The notes: generated by a model from the letters alone, not told the origin. A stretch of 64,000 nt of DNA from Helicobacter sp. 13S00401-1 (GCF_002272925.1 NZ_MLAR01000004.1:93969-157968); one strand, 5' to 3'. Counted from the first letter of the stretch, positions 25,740 to 36,425 are shown. Program-made: numbers and translations.

Positions 25740-28091
25740 ATGGAATCTTTTAACATTAAGATAGATGGTAAAACCTGCCTAGCTTTTGAAGGTGAAAGCA
25801 TACTAAGCGTAGCAAGAAGAAATCATATCTATATACCCACACTTTGCGATCTTCCTAAGCTTGATCCAGTTGGAGCTTGTAGGATGTGTGTAGTAGAAGA
25901 AAGTGATGGTAACGTTATAGCAAGCTGTAAAAGCCTAGCACACAAAGATACAGTAGTTCAAACTAATACTAAAAAACTTCAAGACTATAGAACTGATATC
26001 ATGCGCTTTTTATGCATTAACCATCCATTAGAATGTGGGGTTTGTGATAAAAGTGGAGAGTGTGAGCTTCAAGATAAAGTCTTTGAGATGAAAGTAGACT
26101 TACAGCCTTACTTTTCTCATCAAAAAGAAACTGACTTTGTGCACTTTACTAATAAGATCTATGATGAAAGTCTTTGTATAGTTTGTGAAAGGTGCGCTAG
26201 AACTTGTAATGAATACGTGGGTAATAGCGTCTTAAGCGTCTTAAGTGGGGGTTTTGGCTCTAAGATAGGAGTAGACTTTAGTGCCTACTGTGAAGACTGT
26301 GATGAGTGTGTGAGTGTGTGTCCAACAGGCGCTATGATATCTACTAGATTCCTTTATACTACTAATGCTTGGGAGTTAGCTAAAAAGCCCTCAGTTTGCA
26401 CTCAGTGTTCTAGTAACTGTGATATAAACTATGAAGTTAAGACTAACAAAGATGGTATAAAAAAGATTTACAGGGCTAATACTAACTTTCATACCTCCCA
26501 ACTTTGCCATGCTGGACGACATCGCTACTATGATAATAATATCTCTTTAAAAACTAACGCCTCTTATTTAAATAAGGCCCTTAGTGCTTTTAAAAATGCA
26601 AAAGCCTTAAGGCTTTCTACTAAGTCTAGTAATGAAGAAGCACTAATTTTAAGTCTTTTAAGTGAGAAGTTTGGCTTTAAGCTACATTGCGATGAAGCTT
26701 ACTACTATAAAAGATTTTTAGATTCCACAAACTCTACTTTAGTAAGCGTTGATGAGAGCTTAAAAAATGCAAAAGTAGCTATAGTCTTTGGATCTTATAT
26801 ATATGATGAGTTTCCTAATGTAAGATCTAATCTAGCTAAACATGTCATTAAAAATGATCTAAAAACTATATTTATAAACCCTATCTCTGAAAAAAGATTC
26901 CAAAGTGTTTTAGAGCTTAAGTATGAAGTAGATCATGAGCTTTCAGTCGCACTTTTGCTGCTTCAAGCACTTGATTTTAAACATATCCATGAAGAGTACT
27001 TTGCTAACTTAGATATGGGAGAAGTTATAGCTGAAAGCAACATTAGCGATCATGAGTTAGAAAGCCTAAAGCGTATATGTTTTAAAGCCCTTTTTAGTAG
27101 TGCACATAAAGAGCACAAAGAAGAATCTAGTAAAGATTCTATAGTTATACTGGTAGGACCTGATATCTATACTCACAAAGATGCAAGTACTTTAGCTTAT
27201 ATCTTCAAGCTTTTAAAAGAGATGCTTGATATTACCGTGATACCTCTTCCTTATAACAATACACTAGGTATATTAGGAAGTTGCAAGTTAGAAAAAGATG
27301 AGTTTTTGCAAGATTGTATTATAGGTTATAGGAGTGAAGGAAGTTTTATTTTAGATGATGTTATGAGTGTTTTAAGACATGACTTTTTACTTCCTAGTTT
27401 TAATCATATAGAATCTACTTTTATAAACTTAAATCTAGAGCTAGTTAAAGCAAGCCCAGCACTTGAGTATGTAGATAGTGAGGGTGAAGACTTATTAGAC
27501 TTAGCAGATATAGCAAGAGAGCTTTTAGATAATGACAAAGATTATCTAGTTGAGTACACTAAACTTTTAAGTTTTAATAAAACTTCTTATGATGCCCTAG
27601 CTAGGAGAACTAAGATAGCACTAAGCCTAAAACCTAGTCTAAGTAATGCAAGTGATTTGACTAAAGACTTACTTCCTTTAGAGTTAGAAGCTAGTGAAGG
27701 CAGTGGCAGTTATATCTACCATGCAGGCCAAAGTGGTAATATTAACACTTTTGCGCCTTTTACCTTACTGGTATCTAAACAGTTTTGTATAGCCCATGGC
27801 TTAAAAGATAAAGATGAGATAGAGCTAAAACTACAAAGACCTTTTAGTAAGACTAGAGATGAAGAATGTGGCTGCTTTGAAGATGACCAACAAGAAATTA
27901 ACAAAGATGCCAGTCAAGTTTCTAACAAAGAGGAGTCTATGGAGGATTTGGGGAAAAAGCCTTTACCAAAAAGCGGAGTTTGTGTAAAAGTACAAGTTGA
28001 AGGCTATCTAACAGGTATGGTAGCAGTACTAAAAGCTCCTTTAGCTTCATCAAAAAAATATTTTGACTTTGTTAGGATGAGTGATAAATGA
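25740..28091 (+). CDS. nuoG1: NADH-quinone oxidoreductase subunit G, first copy
   Basis: Large Fe-S subunit of complex I. I start it at ATG 25740 (MESFNIKIDGKTCLAF; GGGAGG 7 nt upstream), giving 783 residues. Ligands visible: [2Fe-2S] C36, C47, C50, C63; His95, C99, C102, C108 for the His-ligated cluster; two CxxCxxCxxxC sets (C146-C156 and C194-C204); and CTQCSSNC (C230, C233, C237), plus a later Cys for the extra N7-type cluster. The C-terminal molybdopterin-oxidoreductase-like part is divergent and has an acidic insertion near residues 710-740. It overlaps the second copy by 4 nt (ATGA). Confidence 0.93.
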   Translation: MESFNIKIDGKTCLAFEGESILSVARRNHIYIPTLCDLPKLDPVGACRMCVVEESDGNVIASCKSLAHKDTVVQTNTKKLQDYRTDIMRFLCINHPLECGVCDKSGECELQDKVFEMKVDLQPYFSHQKETDFVHFTNKIYDESLCIVCERCARTCNEYVGNSVLSVLSGGFGSKIGVDFSAYCEDCDECVSVCPTGAMISTRFLYTTNAWELAKKPSVCTQCSSNCDINYEVKTNKDGIKKIYRANTNFHTSQLCHAGRHRYYDNNISLKTNASYLNKALSAFKNAKALRLSTKSSNEEALILSLLSEKFGFKLHCDEAYYYKRFLDSTNSTLVSVDESLKNAKVAIVFGSYIYDEFPNVRSNLAKHVIKNDLKTIFINPISEKRFQSVLELKYEVDHELSVALLLLQALDFKHIHEEYFANLDMGEVIAESNISDHELESLKRICFKALFSSAHKEHKEESSKDSIVILVGPDIYTHKDASTLAYIFKLLKEMLDITVIPLPYNNTLGILGSCKLEKDEFLQDCIIGYRSEGSFILDDVMSVLRHDFLLPSFNHIESTFINLNLELVKASPALEYVDSEGEDLLDLADIARELLDNDKDYLVEYTKLLSFNKTSYDALARRTKIALSLKPSLSNASDLTKDLLPLELEASEGSGSYIYHAGQSGNINTFAPFTLLVSKQFCIAHGLKDKDEIELKLQRPFSKTRDEECGCFEDDQQEINKDASQVSNKEESMEDLGKKPLPKSGVCVKVQVEGYLTGMVAVLKAPLASSKKYFDFVRMSDK

Positions 28092-30442
28092 TAAAGATAA
28101 CTATAGATTCCATAGAGTTAGAGTGTGAAGAGGGCGAGACAGTATTAGAGATCGCAAGAAAGAACAATATACAGATTCCAAGTATATGTTACTTATCTGA
28201 GTGTTCGCCAACTTTAGCTTGTAAGATGTGTATGGTAGAAATTGATGGTAAAAGAACTTATAGCTGTAATGCAAAAGCAAAAGATGGTATGAATATACTA
28301 AGCAATACAGAAGAGATAATAAAAGATAGAACTGCCATCATGCAAACTTACTGCGTTAACCACCCACTTGAATGTGGAGTATGTGATAAAAGTGGAGAGT
28401 GTGAGCTTCAAGACTTTACACTTTATACTAAAGTACCTACCCAGGAGTATGGCTTAAAAGAAAGCGATAAAAGAGGCTATCGTTTTGCTCAAAGCACTTA
28501 TGATCCTAATCTTTGCATAATGTGTGAAAGATGTGCTACTACTTGTAAGGATAATATAGGTTATAGCAACCTAAAAGCAGGCAAGGCTAAGCTTTTTACA
28601 CCTGAGGACTACAAAGAAAGCATGCCTAAAGATCCTTATAGTGTTTGGTCTAAGAGACAAAAGGGCTTAATAGAGTTTGTGGGGACAAGTGAGTGCAAGG
28701 ACTGTGGGGAGTGCATAAGTGCTTGTCCAGTTGGTGCTATGACTTATACTGGCTTTACTTATACTAGTAATGCCTGGGAGTTAGAAAAGATACCTTCAGC
28801 TTGTACCCATTGCCCAAGTGGCTGCTTTATAAGCTATAACATGAAGATTAATAACGCTGAGCGTCATCTAATCTATAGAGTGCAAAATGACTATCATTAT
28901 AATCCAATCTGCGGGGCAGGGCGCTTTAGTTATGACACTAGTTTTTATGCTACTGCTATGCCAGAAGTTATAGATATAGCACTAGAGCGCTTACAAAAGG
29001 CCACTAGTTTGCATATAGGAAGTGATGTTACTAATGAAGAAGCCTATCTTTTTAGCAAGATCGCTACTAGGTTGAATGTGCCTTTATTTAATACTGAAGC
29101 TTTTAGGCTTAAAAAAGTTTTAGATTCTATAGAATCTAGTCACTTTGCAAGCTTTGCTGACTTTAAAACTGCTACTTCATTTATAAGTATAAACTCACTT
29201 TTTAAGTATGTTAACCCAAGTATAAAATTTAGGATTAACAACAACTTAAAACTAAAAAAGACTACTAAACTTTTAAGCTTTGCACCTTTTATAGATAAGC
29301 ACCTAGCCACCCTTGGAAAGGGTGTAAAACAAGTTGTAAGTAACTTAGAAGATACTCTATCTATCTTGCTTGCACTTTGTAATGAAAATGGACTTCAATA
29401 TGCTAATAAAGAAGCTTTGCAAACACTTAGTTTTGAAGGCTTTGGAGAGCTTCCTTTAGAAGAGCTAAAGTTAGAGCCTAAAGGAATCTTACTTTTAGGA
29501 GATCATAGCCTAGCTAGTTTGGATGATAAAGCCCTAAGTTTTATGGGCTACCTTTTAAATCTTTTATGTGCTAAGTTGGATTTAAAAGTTATGATTTCAA
29601 CACTAGGAAGTAACACTTTAGGAGTTGCAAATCTTTGTGATCTTACTAAAGAATCTGAAGTCAAAAAAGACTATGTAGTAGGGCTTAGGGCTAGCGGGGA
29701 TTATGAGTTTAAGTCTTTAGCTTTAAGAAGCCTAGATAAAGAGCCTAACTTAGAAGCTATTTTCCCACTGCCTTTTAGCACTCAAGTTGATGGAAGCTTT
29801 ACTAACGTAGAACATAGAGTTTTAAGGCTAAATCCAGGAAGCTACTATGAAGATAGCACTCTTAAAGAAGGCATCTATCTTGATACTATAGCTAATGCCT
29901 TTGATATTAAGTGTGATAGTTTAAGTGATCTAACTAGTAAGCTTCACACTTTAAATAAGGCTTATAAAGACTTAGATTACAAAGACTTTAAGCTAGAGAT
30001 AACAAAGAGCGGGGAAGATGTTAGAGGCTACTTCTTAGATCATAAATCTGTAGATTCTATAAATTTAGAAGTAGATATAACCCTTCCAGAAAAAAAAGCA
30101 TTTAACGCCCTTTTATTAAATCCAAAAGAGCAGTTTAATATACAAACTAAATATAGCGCCATCCTACAAACTAAGGCAGGAGTTTACATAAGCCCTGAGT
30201 TTGCAGCTAAGTTAGAGTTAAAAGAAGGTAAAGAAGTGGTATTTAACATGCAAGTTGATACTCAAAAACTATCTTTTAAAACTAAGGTTTATATAGATTA
30301 TGACTTAGAAGGTGAGATATTTTTAGTATCACCGCTAATAGATGGTATAGAATCTATTTTTAAACCTAGCCTATTAGCAACCCTAGCTTTAGAACAAGAT
30401 ATGAGCATTAAAGAACAAAAATTAGAAGAGGTACAAGCATGA
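28088..30442 (+). CDS. nuoG2: NADH-quinone oxidoreductase subunit G, second copy
   Basis: A second full NuoG of 784 residues, directly after the first. It keeps the same ligand pattern: C34, C45, C48, C60; His92, C96, C99, C105; CIMCERCATTC; CKDCGECISACP; and CTHCPSGC for the N7-type site. The two copies are clearly related in the Fe-S half and differ widely in the C-terminal half, so this is an old duplication rather than a recent one. H. pylori has one nuoG. Two nuoG genes in tandem are, as I recall, found in some free-living epsilonproteobacteria. It overlaps nuoH by 4 nt. Confidence 0.93.
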   Translation: MIKITIDSIELECEEGETVLEIARKNNIQIPSICYLSECSPTLACKMCMVEIDGKRTYSCNAKAKDGMNILSNTEEIIKDRTAIMQTYCVNHPLECGVCDKSGECELQDFTLYTKVPTQEYGLKESDKRGYRFAQSTYDPNLCIMCERCATTCKDNIGYSNLKAGKAKLFTPEDYKESMPKDPYSVWSKRQKGLIEFVGTSECKDCGECISACPVGAMTYTGFTYTSNAWELEKIPSACTHCPSGCFISYNMKINNAERHLIYRVQNDYHYNPICGAGRFSYDTSFYATAMPEVIDIALERLQKATSLHIGSDVTNEEAYLFSKIATRLNVPLFNTEAFRLKKVLDSIESSHFASFADFKTATSFISINSLFKYVNPSIKFRINNNLKLKKTTKLLSFAPFIDKHLATLGKGVKQVVSNLEDTLSILLALCNENGLQYANKEALQTLSFEGFGELPLEELKLEPKGILLLGDHSLASLDDKALSFMGYLLNLLCAKLDLKVMISTLGSNTLGVANLCDLTKESEVKKDYVVGLRASGDYEFKSLALRSLDKEPNLEAIFPLPFSTQVDGSFTNVEHRVLRLNPGSYYEDSTLKEGIYLDTIANAFDIKCDSLSDLTSKLHTLNKAYKDLDYKDFKLEITKSGEDVRGYFLDHKSVDSINLEVDITLPEKKAFNALLLNPKEQFNIQTKYSAILQTKAGVYISPEFAAKLELKEGKEVVFNMQVDTQKLSFKTKVYIDYDLEGEIFLVSPLIDGIESIFKPSLLATLALEQDMSIKEQKLEEVQA

Positions 30443-31425
30443 GTGCATTTATAATAGAAACTATCATAAAAGTATTAATTGTAGTTATAGTATTTGCAGC
30501 CTTAGGAGCCTTTGCTACGTATCTTGAAAGAAAGGTTTTAGGGATCTTTCAACGAAGGATAGGCCCTAGTTTTGTAGGACCTTATGGGCTATTACAGCTT
30601 GTGGCTGATGCTATAAAGCTTTTTTCTAAAGAAGATGTTATGCCTAAAGGGGCTAATAAGATAATCTTTTCCATAGCCCCAGTTGTAGCCATAGTAACTG
30701 CACTTACTTCTATGGCAGCTATCCCTTTCTTTCCAGACTTTCATCTTTTTGGATATGAGATAAAGCCTATCATCTCAGATATAAACGTAGGGCTTTTATA
30801 TTTTATAGCAGTTGGTGCAGTTGGAATCTATGCGCCTATACTAGCTGGTCTTGGTAGTGGGTCTAAGTGGTCTTTATTAGGGGGAGCTAGGGCTTGTATG
30901 CAGATTATTAGCTTTGAAGTAGTTGGAGCTTTATCAATCTTAGGCCCTATTATGATAGTTGGGTCTTTGTCACTAGTTGATATGAATGCTTATCAAGCAG
31001 GTGGTATATCACACTGGCTAGTTTGGAAGCAGCCAGTTGCTTTTATAGTTTTTATGATAGCTAGTTATGCTGAGCTTAATAGAACTCCTTTTGACTTACT
31101 AGAAGCAGAAGGTGAGATGGTAGCTGGTTTTTGTACTGAGTATAGTGGCCTTAAATGGGGACTTTTCTTTATAGGAGAGTATGCTCATATGTTTGCTTTT
31201 GCCTTTGTTATAAGCCTACTTTTCTTAGGTGGATTTAATGATTTTTATTTCATTCCAGGTTGGTTAGCCATCATCATTAAGGTCATAGTATTTATATTCT
31301 TCTTTATGTGGGTTAGGGCAACTTACCCTCACGTAAGGCCTGATCAGATGATGTCTATGTGTTGGAAGTTTTTAATGCCTTTAATGCTTATAAGCATAGT
31401 AATTACTGGTTTAGTTTTATTATAA
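30439..31425 (+). CDS. nuoH: NADH-quinone oxidoreductase subunit H
   Basis: Membrane subunit forming the quinone entrance, 328 residues with about eight transmembrane helices. Landmarks are YLERKVLGIFQRRIGPSFVG, LQLVADAIKLFSKED, ELNRTPFDLLEAEGEMVAGF, and the C-terminal RATYPHVRPDQMM. Translationally coupled to the second nuoG. Confidence 0.98.
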   Translation: MSAFIIETIIKVLIVVIVFAALGAFATYLERKVLGIFQRRIGPSFVGPYGLLQLVADAIKLFSKEDVMPKGANKIIFSIAPVVAIVTALTSMAAIPFFPDFHLFGYEIKPIISDINVGLLYFIAVGAVGIYAPILAGLGSGSKWSLLGGARACMQIISFEVVGALSILGPIMIVGSLSLVDMNAYQAGGISHWLVWKQPVAFIVFMIASYAELNRTPFDLLEAEGEMVAGFCTEYSGLKWGLFFIGEYAHMFAFAFVISLLFLGGFNDFYFIPGWLAIIIKVIVFIFFFMWVRATYPHVRPDQMMSMCWKFLMPLMLISIVITGLVLL

Positions 31426-31437
31426 GGATAAAAGATA

Positions 31438-32034
31438 ATGCAAAATGATAAAAAAGAAAAAGTATATAGATTTGTAGAAGCTACATCTACACCCCAAAAT
31501 AACGCAGAGATTTTTTCACGAAGTATAAGAAGAGCTATAGGCATGGATATGTTTGTAGGTCTTTGGTTAACTTTAAAGGAGTTTTTTTCCAAACCAGTTA
31601 CGGTTAACTACCCTTTAGAGTTTCAGCCTTTAAGTCCTAGATATAGAGCAGTGCACAATCTCCAGCGCATGCTTGAATCTGGAAGTGAACGCTGCATAGG
31701 TTGTGGTCTTTGTGAAAAGATATGCACATCAAACTGCATAAGGATAACAACTAGTGTTGGACAAGATGATAGAAAAAAGATAGATGACTACACTATTAAT
31801 CTAGGGCGCTGTATTTACTGTGGGCTTTGTGCTGAAGTGTGCCCAGAGTTAGCCATAGTTATGGGAACTAGGTTTGAAAACGTAAGTGAGCAAAGAGCAC
31901 ATTTTGGGCTAAAGCAAGATTTCTTAAAAGATATAGAAGATGCTAAGTTTCATAGGCAAAGTGAGTTTGCAGGTTTTGGTTCTATAAGTCCTAATGCTGA
32001 TAAGCTTATTAAAAAAACACCACTTGAATATTAA
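31438..32034 (+). CDS. nuoI: NADH-quinone oxidoreductase subunit I
   Basis: Holds two [4Fe-4S] clusters (N6a, N6b) that pass electrons to N2. It has 198 residues, with [15 protein letters not shown] and [12 protein letters not shown] supplying eight Cys, and an N-terminal amphipathic part ([17 protein letters not shown]) that docks on the membrane arm. It starts 12 nt after nuoH. Confidence 0.98.
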   Translation: MQNDKKEKVYRFVEATSTPQNNAEIFSRSIRRAIGMDMFVGLWLTLKEFFSKPVTVNYPLEFQPLSPRYRAVHNLQRMLESGSERCIGCGLCEKICTSNCIRITTSVGQDDRKKIDDYTINLGRCIYCGLCAEVCPELAIVMGTRFENVSEQRAHFGLKQDFLKDIEDAKFHRQSEFAGFGSISPNADKLIKKTPLEY

Positions 32035-32049
32035 GTTAAAGGCAAAGAT

Positions 32050-32604
32050 ATGTTTGAAAGTATTGCGTTTTATGTATTTTCTGTTTTAACGCTAGTTTCA
32101 TTTTGGGTAGTTGTTAGAACTAATAATATTTTGTACGCCCTTGGAGCCTTAGCCTTAGGGATGATATTAATCTCTGGCTTTTTCTTTTTACTAGATGCTG
32201 AGTTTTTAGGTGTTGTGCAAATAATGGTTTATACCGGGGCTATAGTTGTGCTTTATGCCTTTGGTATGATGTTTTTTGATATGCAAAAAGATGTTATTGA
32301 GCGCTATCAGCATAAGGCCATACTTTGGTTTTTATGCATAGTTGTAGTCATAGTCTTAGTAGTCACTTTAGGTAATCAACAAATACCAGTTTTTGTAGGA
32401 AGTCTTGCTAGCAGTTCTGTAGTACCAGATACTAAGCAGCTTGCACATGCCTTATTTAGAGACTACATAGTAGCCTTTGAAGCAGCAGCTATCATGCTTT
32501 TAATGGCCATGATAGCAGGCGTTGCTACAGGCTTACAAAAGGTTTACATGTTTAAAGAAGATAAAAAAGATTCTAAAACAGAGCACAAAGGAGATGACAA
32601 ATGA
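32050..32604 (+). CDS. nuoJ: NADH-quinone oxidoreductase subunit J
   Basis: Membrane subunit with five predicted helices, 184 residues, including FLGVVQIMVYTGAIVVLYAFGMMF, whose helix is the pi-bulge segment of NuoJ, when counted against the family. A charged tail (KEDKKDSKTEHKGDDK) ends the protein. It overlaps nuoK by 4 nt. Confidence 0.96.
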   Translation: MFESIAFYVFSVLTLVSFWVVVRTNNILYALGALALGMILISGFFFLLDAEFLGVVQIMVYTGAIVVLYAFGMMFFDMQKDVIERYQHKAILWFLCIVVVIVLVVTLGNQQIPVFVGSLASSSVVPDTKQLAHALFRDYIVAFEAAAIMLLMAMIAGVATGLQKVYMFKEDKKDSKTEHKGDDK

Positions 32605-32903
32605 TAGGTTTAAATCACTATTTAATAGTAAGTGCTTTAATGCTTGGCATTGGGATTTATGGTGTTTTAAGACGTAAAAATGTGTTAATGCTTTTGTTTT
32701 CCACAGAGATTATGCTTAACGCACTAAACCTAGCTTTTGTGGCTATAGGACATTATATGTTTGATGTTCAAGGGCAGATTTTTGCTCTTTTTGTCATAGC
32801 AGTAGCAGCTGCAGAAGCAGCAGTAGGCCTAGGACTAGTTATCATGTGGTATAAGCGTCATAAGACTTTAGACATTGATGTTTTAACCAAGATGAAAGGT
32901 TAA
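32601..32903 (+). CDS. nuoK: NADH-quinone oxidoreductase subunit K
   Basis: Small membrane subunit of 100 residues with three helices, carrying the two membrane Glu residues that take part in proton transfer (one in FSTEIMLNALNL, one in VAAAEAAVGLGLV). Sits between nuoJ and nuoL with tight spacing. Confidence 0.97.
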   Translation: MIGLNHYLIVSALMLGIGIYGVLRRKNVLMLLFSTEIMLNALNLAFVAIGHYMFDVQGQIFALFVIAVAAAEAAVGLGLVIMWYKRHKTLDIDVLTKMKG

Positions 32904-32906
32904 GAA

Positions 32907-34802
32907 ATGGATATGTTCTATCAACCACAATATATATACGATAGGCTTTTTGCCCTCTTATTATTCTTGCCACTTGTTGCAGCAGTAATAGGTGGTTTAT
33001 GGGCTACTTCAAAACCCATTAAGCTTATAGGTTACTTAAACTCTATCCTTTTAAGCATAAGCTTTTTGATAGCGTTATATTTTTTAGTTGTCATCTTAAG
33101 ATATCCAGATGTGGCCTTAAACTTTACGCTTTGGAACTTTTTAAATATAGGTACGTTTTGGGTGGACTTTTCTTTTTCTATAGATAAGATAAGTATCATC
33201 ATGATGTTAGTAGTGCTTTTTGTGTCATCTATGGTACATTTTTACTCCATAGGTTATATGAAAGATGATAAGAGTTTTAATCGCTTTTTTGCTTACCTTG
33301 GCGGCTTTGTTTTTTCCATGCTCTTATTAGTTGGAAGTGATAACTTCTTGGTACTTTTTGTAGGATGGGAAGGTGTAGGGCTTTGTTCTTACTTGCTTAT
33401 AGGTTTTTGGTATGAAAGACCTAGAGCAAACTTTGCATCTATTGAATCTTTTGTCATAAACCGTATAGCTGACCTTGGGATGCTACTTGGAATCTTGCTT
33501 ATATTTGTTCAGTTTGGAACTTTGAAATACACAGAAGTTTTTGAAGCCATGAGTCATGCAAGTACTACATCCCATGTTATCTTAAACTGGATAGGTATCT
33601 TACTTTTTATCGGTGCTATGGGCAAGTCAGCTCAGTTTCCACTTCATACATGGCTAGCAGATGCGATGGAAGGTCCTACCCCAGTTTCAGCCTTGATACA
33701 CGCAGCGACTATGGTTACTGCAGGTGTTTATTTAGTTATAAGAGCAGCCCCACTTTATGACCTAGTGCCAGGAGTTAGCTACTTTATAGCCATATTAGGT
33801 GCTTTTGTGGCAGTTTTTGCAGCACTTATGGCTGTGGTTAATAAGGACTTAAAAAGAGTTATAGCTTACTCAACTCTTTCTCAGTTAGGCTATATGTTTG
33901 TTGCAGCTGGACTTGGAGCTTACTGGATAGCTTTATTTCACCTATTTACTCATGCTTTCTTTAAGTCACTTCTTTTCTTGTGTGCAGGTAATGTAATGCA
34001 CGCTATGAAAGATAAGCTTGATATTAGAAAGATGGGTGGTCTTTGGAAATATATGAAAGTTACTGCAGTGTTTATGACACTAGGAACTATAGCTCTTTGT
34101 GGTATTTATCCTTTTGCTGGATATTTTTCAAAAGATAAGATTCTAGAAGCTGCTTTTAGTGGCGGTAACTACTATATATGGGCAGCTTTGTTTATAGGTG
34201 CTGGTTTAACTGCATTTTATAGCTTTAGACTTTTAGTCTTAGTTTTCTTTGCACCAAAAAATCATGATGAAGAACATCCTCATGAAGGCTCAAAAGTTAT
34301 GCTTTATGCTATGACTCCTCTAGCTATTTTAAGTGTTATAGCTGGTTTTGTAAGTGCTTGGTTTAGTCCTTTTGTAACTTCTGAGACACCACTTAGACAC
34401 GCCATGCACCTAGTGCCAACAACTGAGTGGATACTAATAGCTGCTACTATGATTTTTGTCATAGTTATAAGCATCATTTCTATACTTTATTATAAAGATG
34501 GCTATAGATTTAAACAAAAATACAACTTTATCCATGTCATTTTGACCAAAGAGTACTATATACCTCAGTTTTACAACCTAGTTTTTGTTAAGACTTACAC
34601 TGGCCTATCATGGTTTTTCTGGAACATAATAGACCGCTTAATAATAGATAAGATAGTAAACTTCGTGGGTAAATTCTTACTCTTCTTAAGTCATATATTA
34701 CAGCCTATACAAAATGGAAATATCAGTACATCTTTAAGGCTTATGACTTTTGGTATCGTGCTTTGTATCATCTTTGTATTGCTAATGTTTAGCTCACTGT
34801 AG
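32907..34802 (+). CDS. nuoL: NADH-quinone oxidoreductase subunit L
   Basis: Antiporter-like proton pump subunit at the tip of the membrane arm, 631 residues, about 16 helices with a long C-terminal lateral helix. Landmarks are GWEGVGLCSYLLIGFWYERPRA (split by eye), GAMGKSAQFPLHTWLADAMEGPTPVSALIHAATMV, and FTHAFFKSLLFLCAG with its key Lys. Complete. Confidence 0.98.
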   Translation: MDMFYQPQYIYDRLFALLLFLPLVAAVIGGLWATSKPIKLIGYLNSILLSISFLIALYFLVVILRYPDVALNFTLWNFLNIGTFWVDFSFSIDKISIIMMLVVLFVSSMVHFYSIGYMKDDKSFNRFFAYLGGFVFSMLLLVGSDNFLVLFVGWEGVGLCSYLLIGFWYERPRANFASIESFVINRIADLGMLLGILLIFVQFGTLKYTEVFEAMSHASTTSHVILNWIGILLFIGAMGKSAQFPLHTWLADAMEGPTPVSALIHAATMVTAGVYLVIRAAPLYDLVPGVSYFIAILGAFVAVFAALMAVVNKDLKRVIAYSTLSQLGYMFVAAGLGAYWIALFHLFTHAFFKSLLFLCAGNVMHAMKDKLDIRKMGGLWKYMKVTAVFMTLGTIALCGIYPFAGYFSKDKILEAAFSGGNYYIWAALFIGAGLTAFYSFRLLVLVFFAPKNHDEEHPHEGSKVMLYAMTPLAILSVIAGFVSAWFSPFVTSETPLRHAMHLVPTTEWILIAATMIFVIVISIISILYYKDGYRFKQKYNFIHVILTKEYYIPQFYNLVFVKTYTGLSWFFWNIIDRLIIDKIVNFVGKFLLFLSHILQPIQNGNISTSLRLMTFGIVLCIIFVLLMFSSL

Positions 34803-34814
34803 GGAGGGGAAGTA

Positions 34815-36425
34815 ATGGAATATTTATTAACCGTAATAGTACTTTTTCCGGCTATTGCTAGCATTTTTATTTTTATGATGGGCAATAATGTAGCTAAGCC
34901 TTTTGGGATAATAATAGCCCTTATAGAGCTATGTCTAGTTGCGCTTTTATGGACACTATTTGATGGTAGTAATCCAGGATTCCAGTTTGTACAAAACGTG
35001 CACATAATCACGCACCTTGGTATTAACTACTCTATAGGAGTTGATGGAATCTCGCTTTTCTTAATAGCACTAAACGCAGTCATCATACTTTTAGCTACGT
35101 TTTATCTAAACCAGCCTCATGAGAAAAACCACTATATAGTAGCTCTGCTTTGGCTAGAATCTATACTTATGGGTCTTTTTAGCTCTTTAAATATGCTTTT
35201 ATTCTATGCGTTTTGGGAGCTATCTTTACTACCTATACTTTACATAGTAGGTGTATGGGGCACAGGTGATAGAATCTATGCTGCACTAAAGTTTTTCTTA
35301 TATACTTTTGCAGCCTCTTTAATCATGCTAGTGGCCATACTTTACACAGCCTACTTGTACAAACTTCAGTTTGGTGTATGGAGTTTTAATGTCATAGATT
35401 GGTATCACTTAAGTCTTCCTTTCAGTGTTCAAATCTGGCTTTTCTTGGCCTTTTTCATATCTATAGCTGTAAAGATTCCTATCATACCTTTCCATACGTG
35501 GTTACCTTATATATATACGGATGCGCCGACTTTAGGAAGTGTTATCCTTTCAGCTACGCTTTTGAAAATGGGAACTTACGCACTGGTTAGATTCTCTTTG
35601 CCATTTTTCCCAGATGCAAGTTATTATTTCTCATTTCCGATTGCGATCTTAGCGCTAATCATGATAGTTTATGGAGGCTTTATAGCCTTTAGGCAAAAAG
35701 ATATGAAGATGACTATAGCTTATAGCTCTATATCCCACATGGGTATAGTCATACTTGGAATCTTTGCTTTTAACGTAGAGGGTATAGGTGGGTCTATATT
35801 TTTAATGGTTGCACACGGGATAGTAAGTGGTGCGCTATTTTTCTTAGTAGGTATGCTATGGCATAGGAGACATACAAGGATGGTTGATGAGTATAGTGGT
35901 ATAGCATCTGTTATGCCGCATTTTTCAAGTTTCTTTGCGCTTATCATGCTAGCTAATGTTGGGCTTCCTCTAACCGTTGGCTTTGTTGGAGAGTTTTTAA
36001 GCTTACTAGGTTATTTCAAAACTAGCCCTGTTATAACTGCCATAGCTGGCACTACTTTAATCATCTCTGCAATTTATATGCTTTATCTTTATAAGAGTGT
36101 GTTTTATGGGAAGCTAAAAGATGGCGCTTGTGCTGCTTTAAAAGACTTAAATGCTAGAGAGTATTGGGTTTTAGTTCCTATAGCTGTGTTAGTAATCTTT
36201 CTAGGTGTTTATCCAAATGCTATTTTAAAACCCATAGAGACTTCAACTCACTCTTTAATAACTCTTATGAAAGAAAGATCAGTTCTAGAATCTACAAGGA
36301 TGCATATAGATAAAGTTAGCCTAGAGACTTTTAACTTAAAACCTAGTGCTAACAATAAGGAAGTAGCAAATGCAGTGGATAACAAAAGCATTGCAAAAAA
36401 TAATATAGGAGCAAGTAATGAATGA
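34815..36425 (+). CDS. nuoM: NADH-quinone oxidoreductase subunit M
   Basis: Antiporter-like subunit of complex I, 536 residues. The pump signature is visible: FWELSLLPILYIVGVWG, VKIPIIPFHTWLPYIYTDAPT, and SSISHMGIVILGIFAF. The C-terminal 60 residues are a soluble, Asn/Ser-rich tail. GGGAGGGGAAG precedes the start. The end overlaps nuoN by 8 nt. Confidence 0.98.
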   Translation: MEYLLTVIVLFPAIASIFIFMMGNNVAKPFGIIIALIELCLVALLWTLFDGSNPGFQFVQNVHIITHLGINYSIGVDGISLFLIALNAVIILLATFYLNQPHEKNHYIVALLWLESILMGLFSSLNMLLFYAFWELSLLPILYIVGVWGTGDRIYAALKFFLYTFAASLIMLVAILYTAYLYKLQFGVWSFNVIDWYHLSLPFSVQIWLFLAFFISIAVKIPIIPFHTWLPYIYTDAPTLGSVILSATLLKMGTYALVRFSLPFFPDASYYFSFPIAILALIMIVYGGFIAFRQKDMKMTIAYSSISHMGIVILGIFAFNVEGIGGSIFLMVAHGIVSGALFFLVGMLWHRRHTRMVDEYSGIASVMPHFSSFFALIMLANVGLPLTVGFVGEFLSLLGYFKTSPVITAIAGTTLIISAIYMLYLYKSVFYGKLKDGACAALKDLNAREYWVLVPIAVLVIFLGVYPNAILKPIETSTHSLITLMKERSVLESTRMHIDKVSLETFNLKPSANNKEVANAVDNKSIAKNNIGASNE

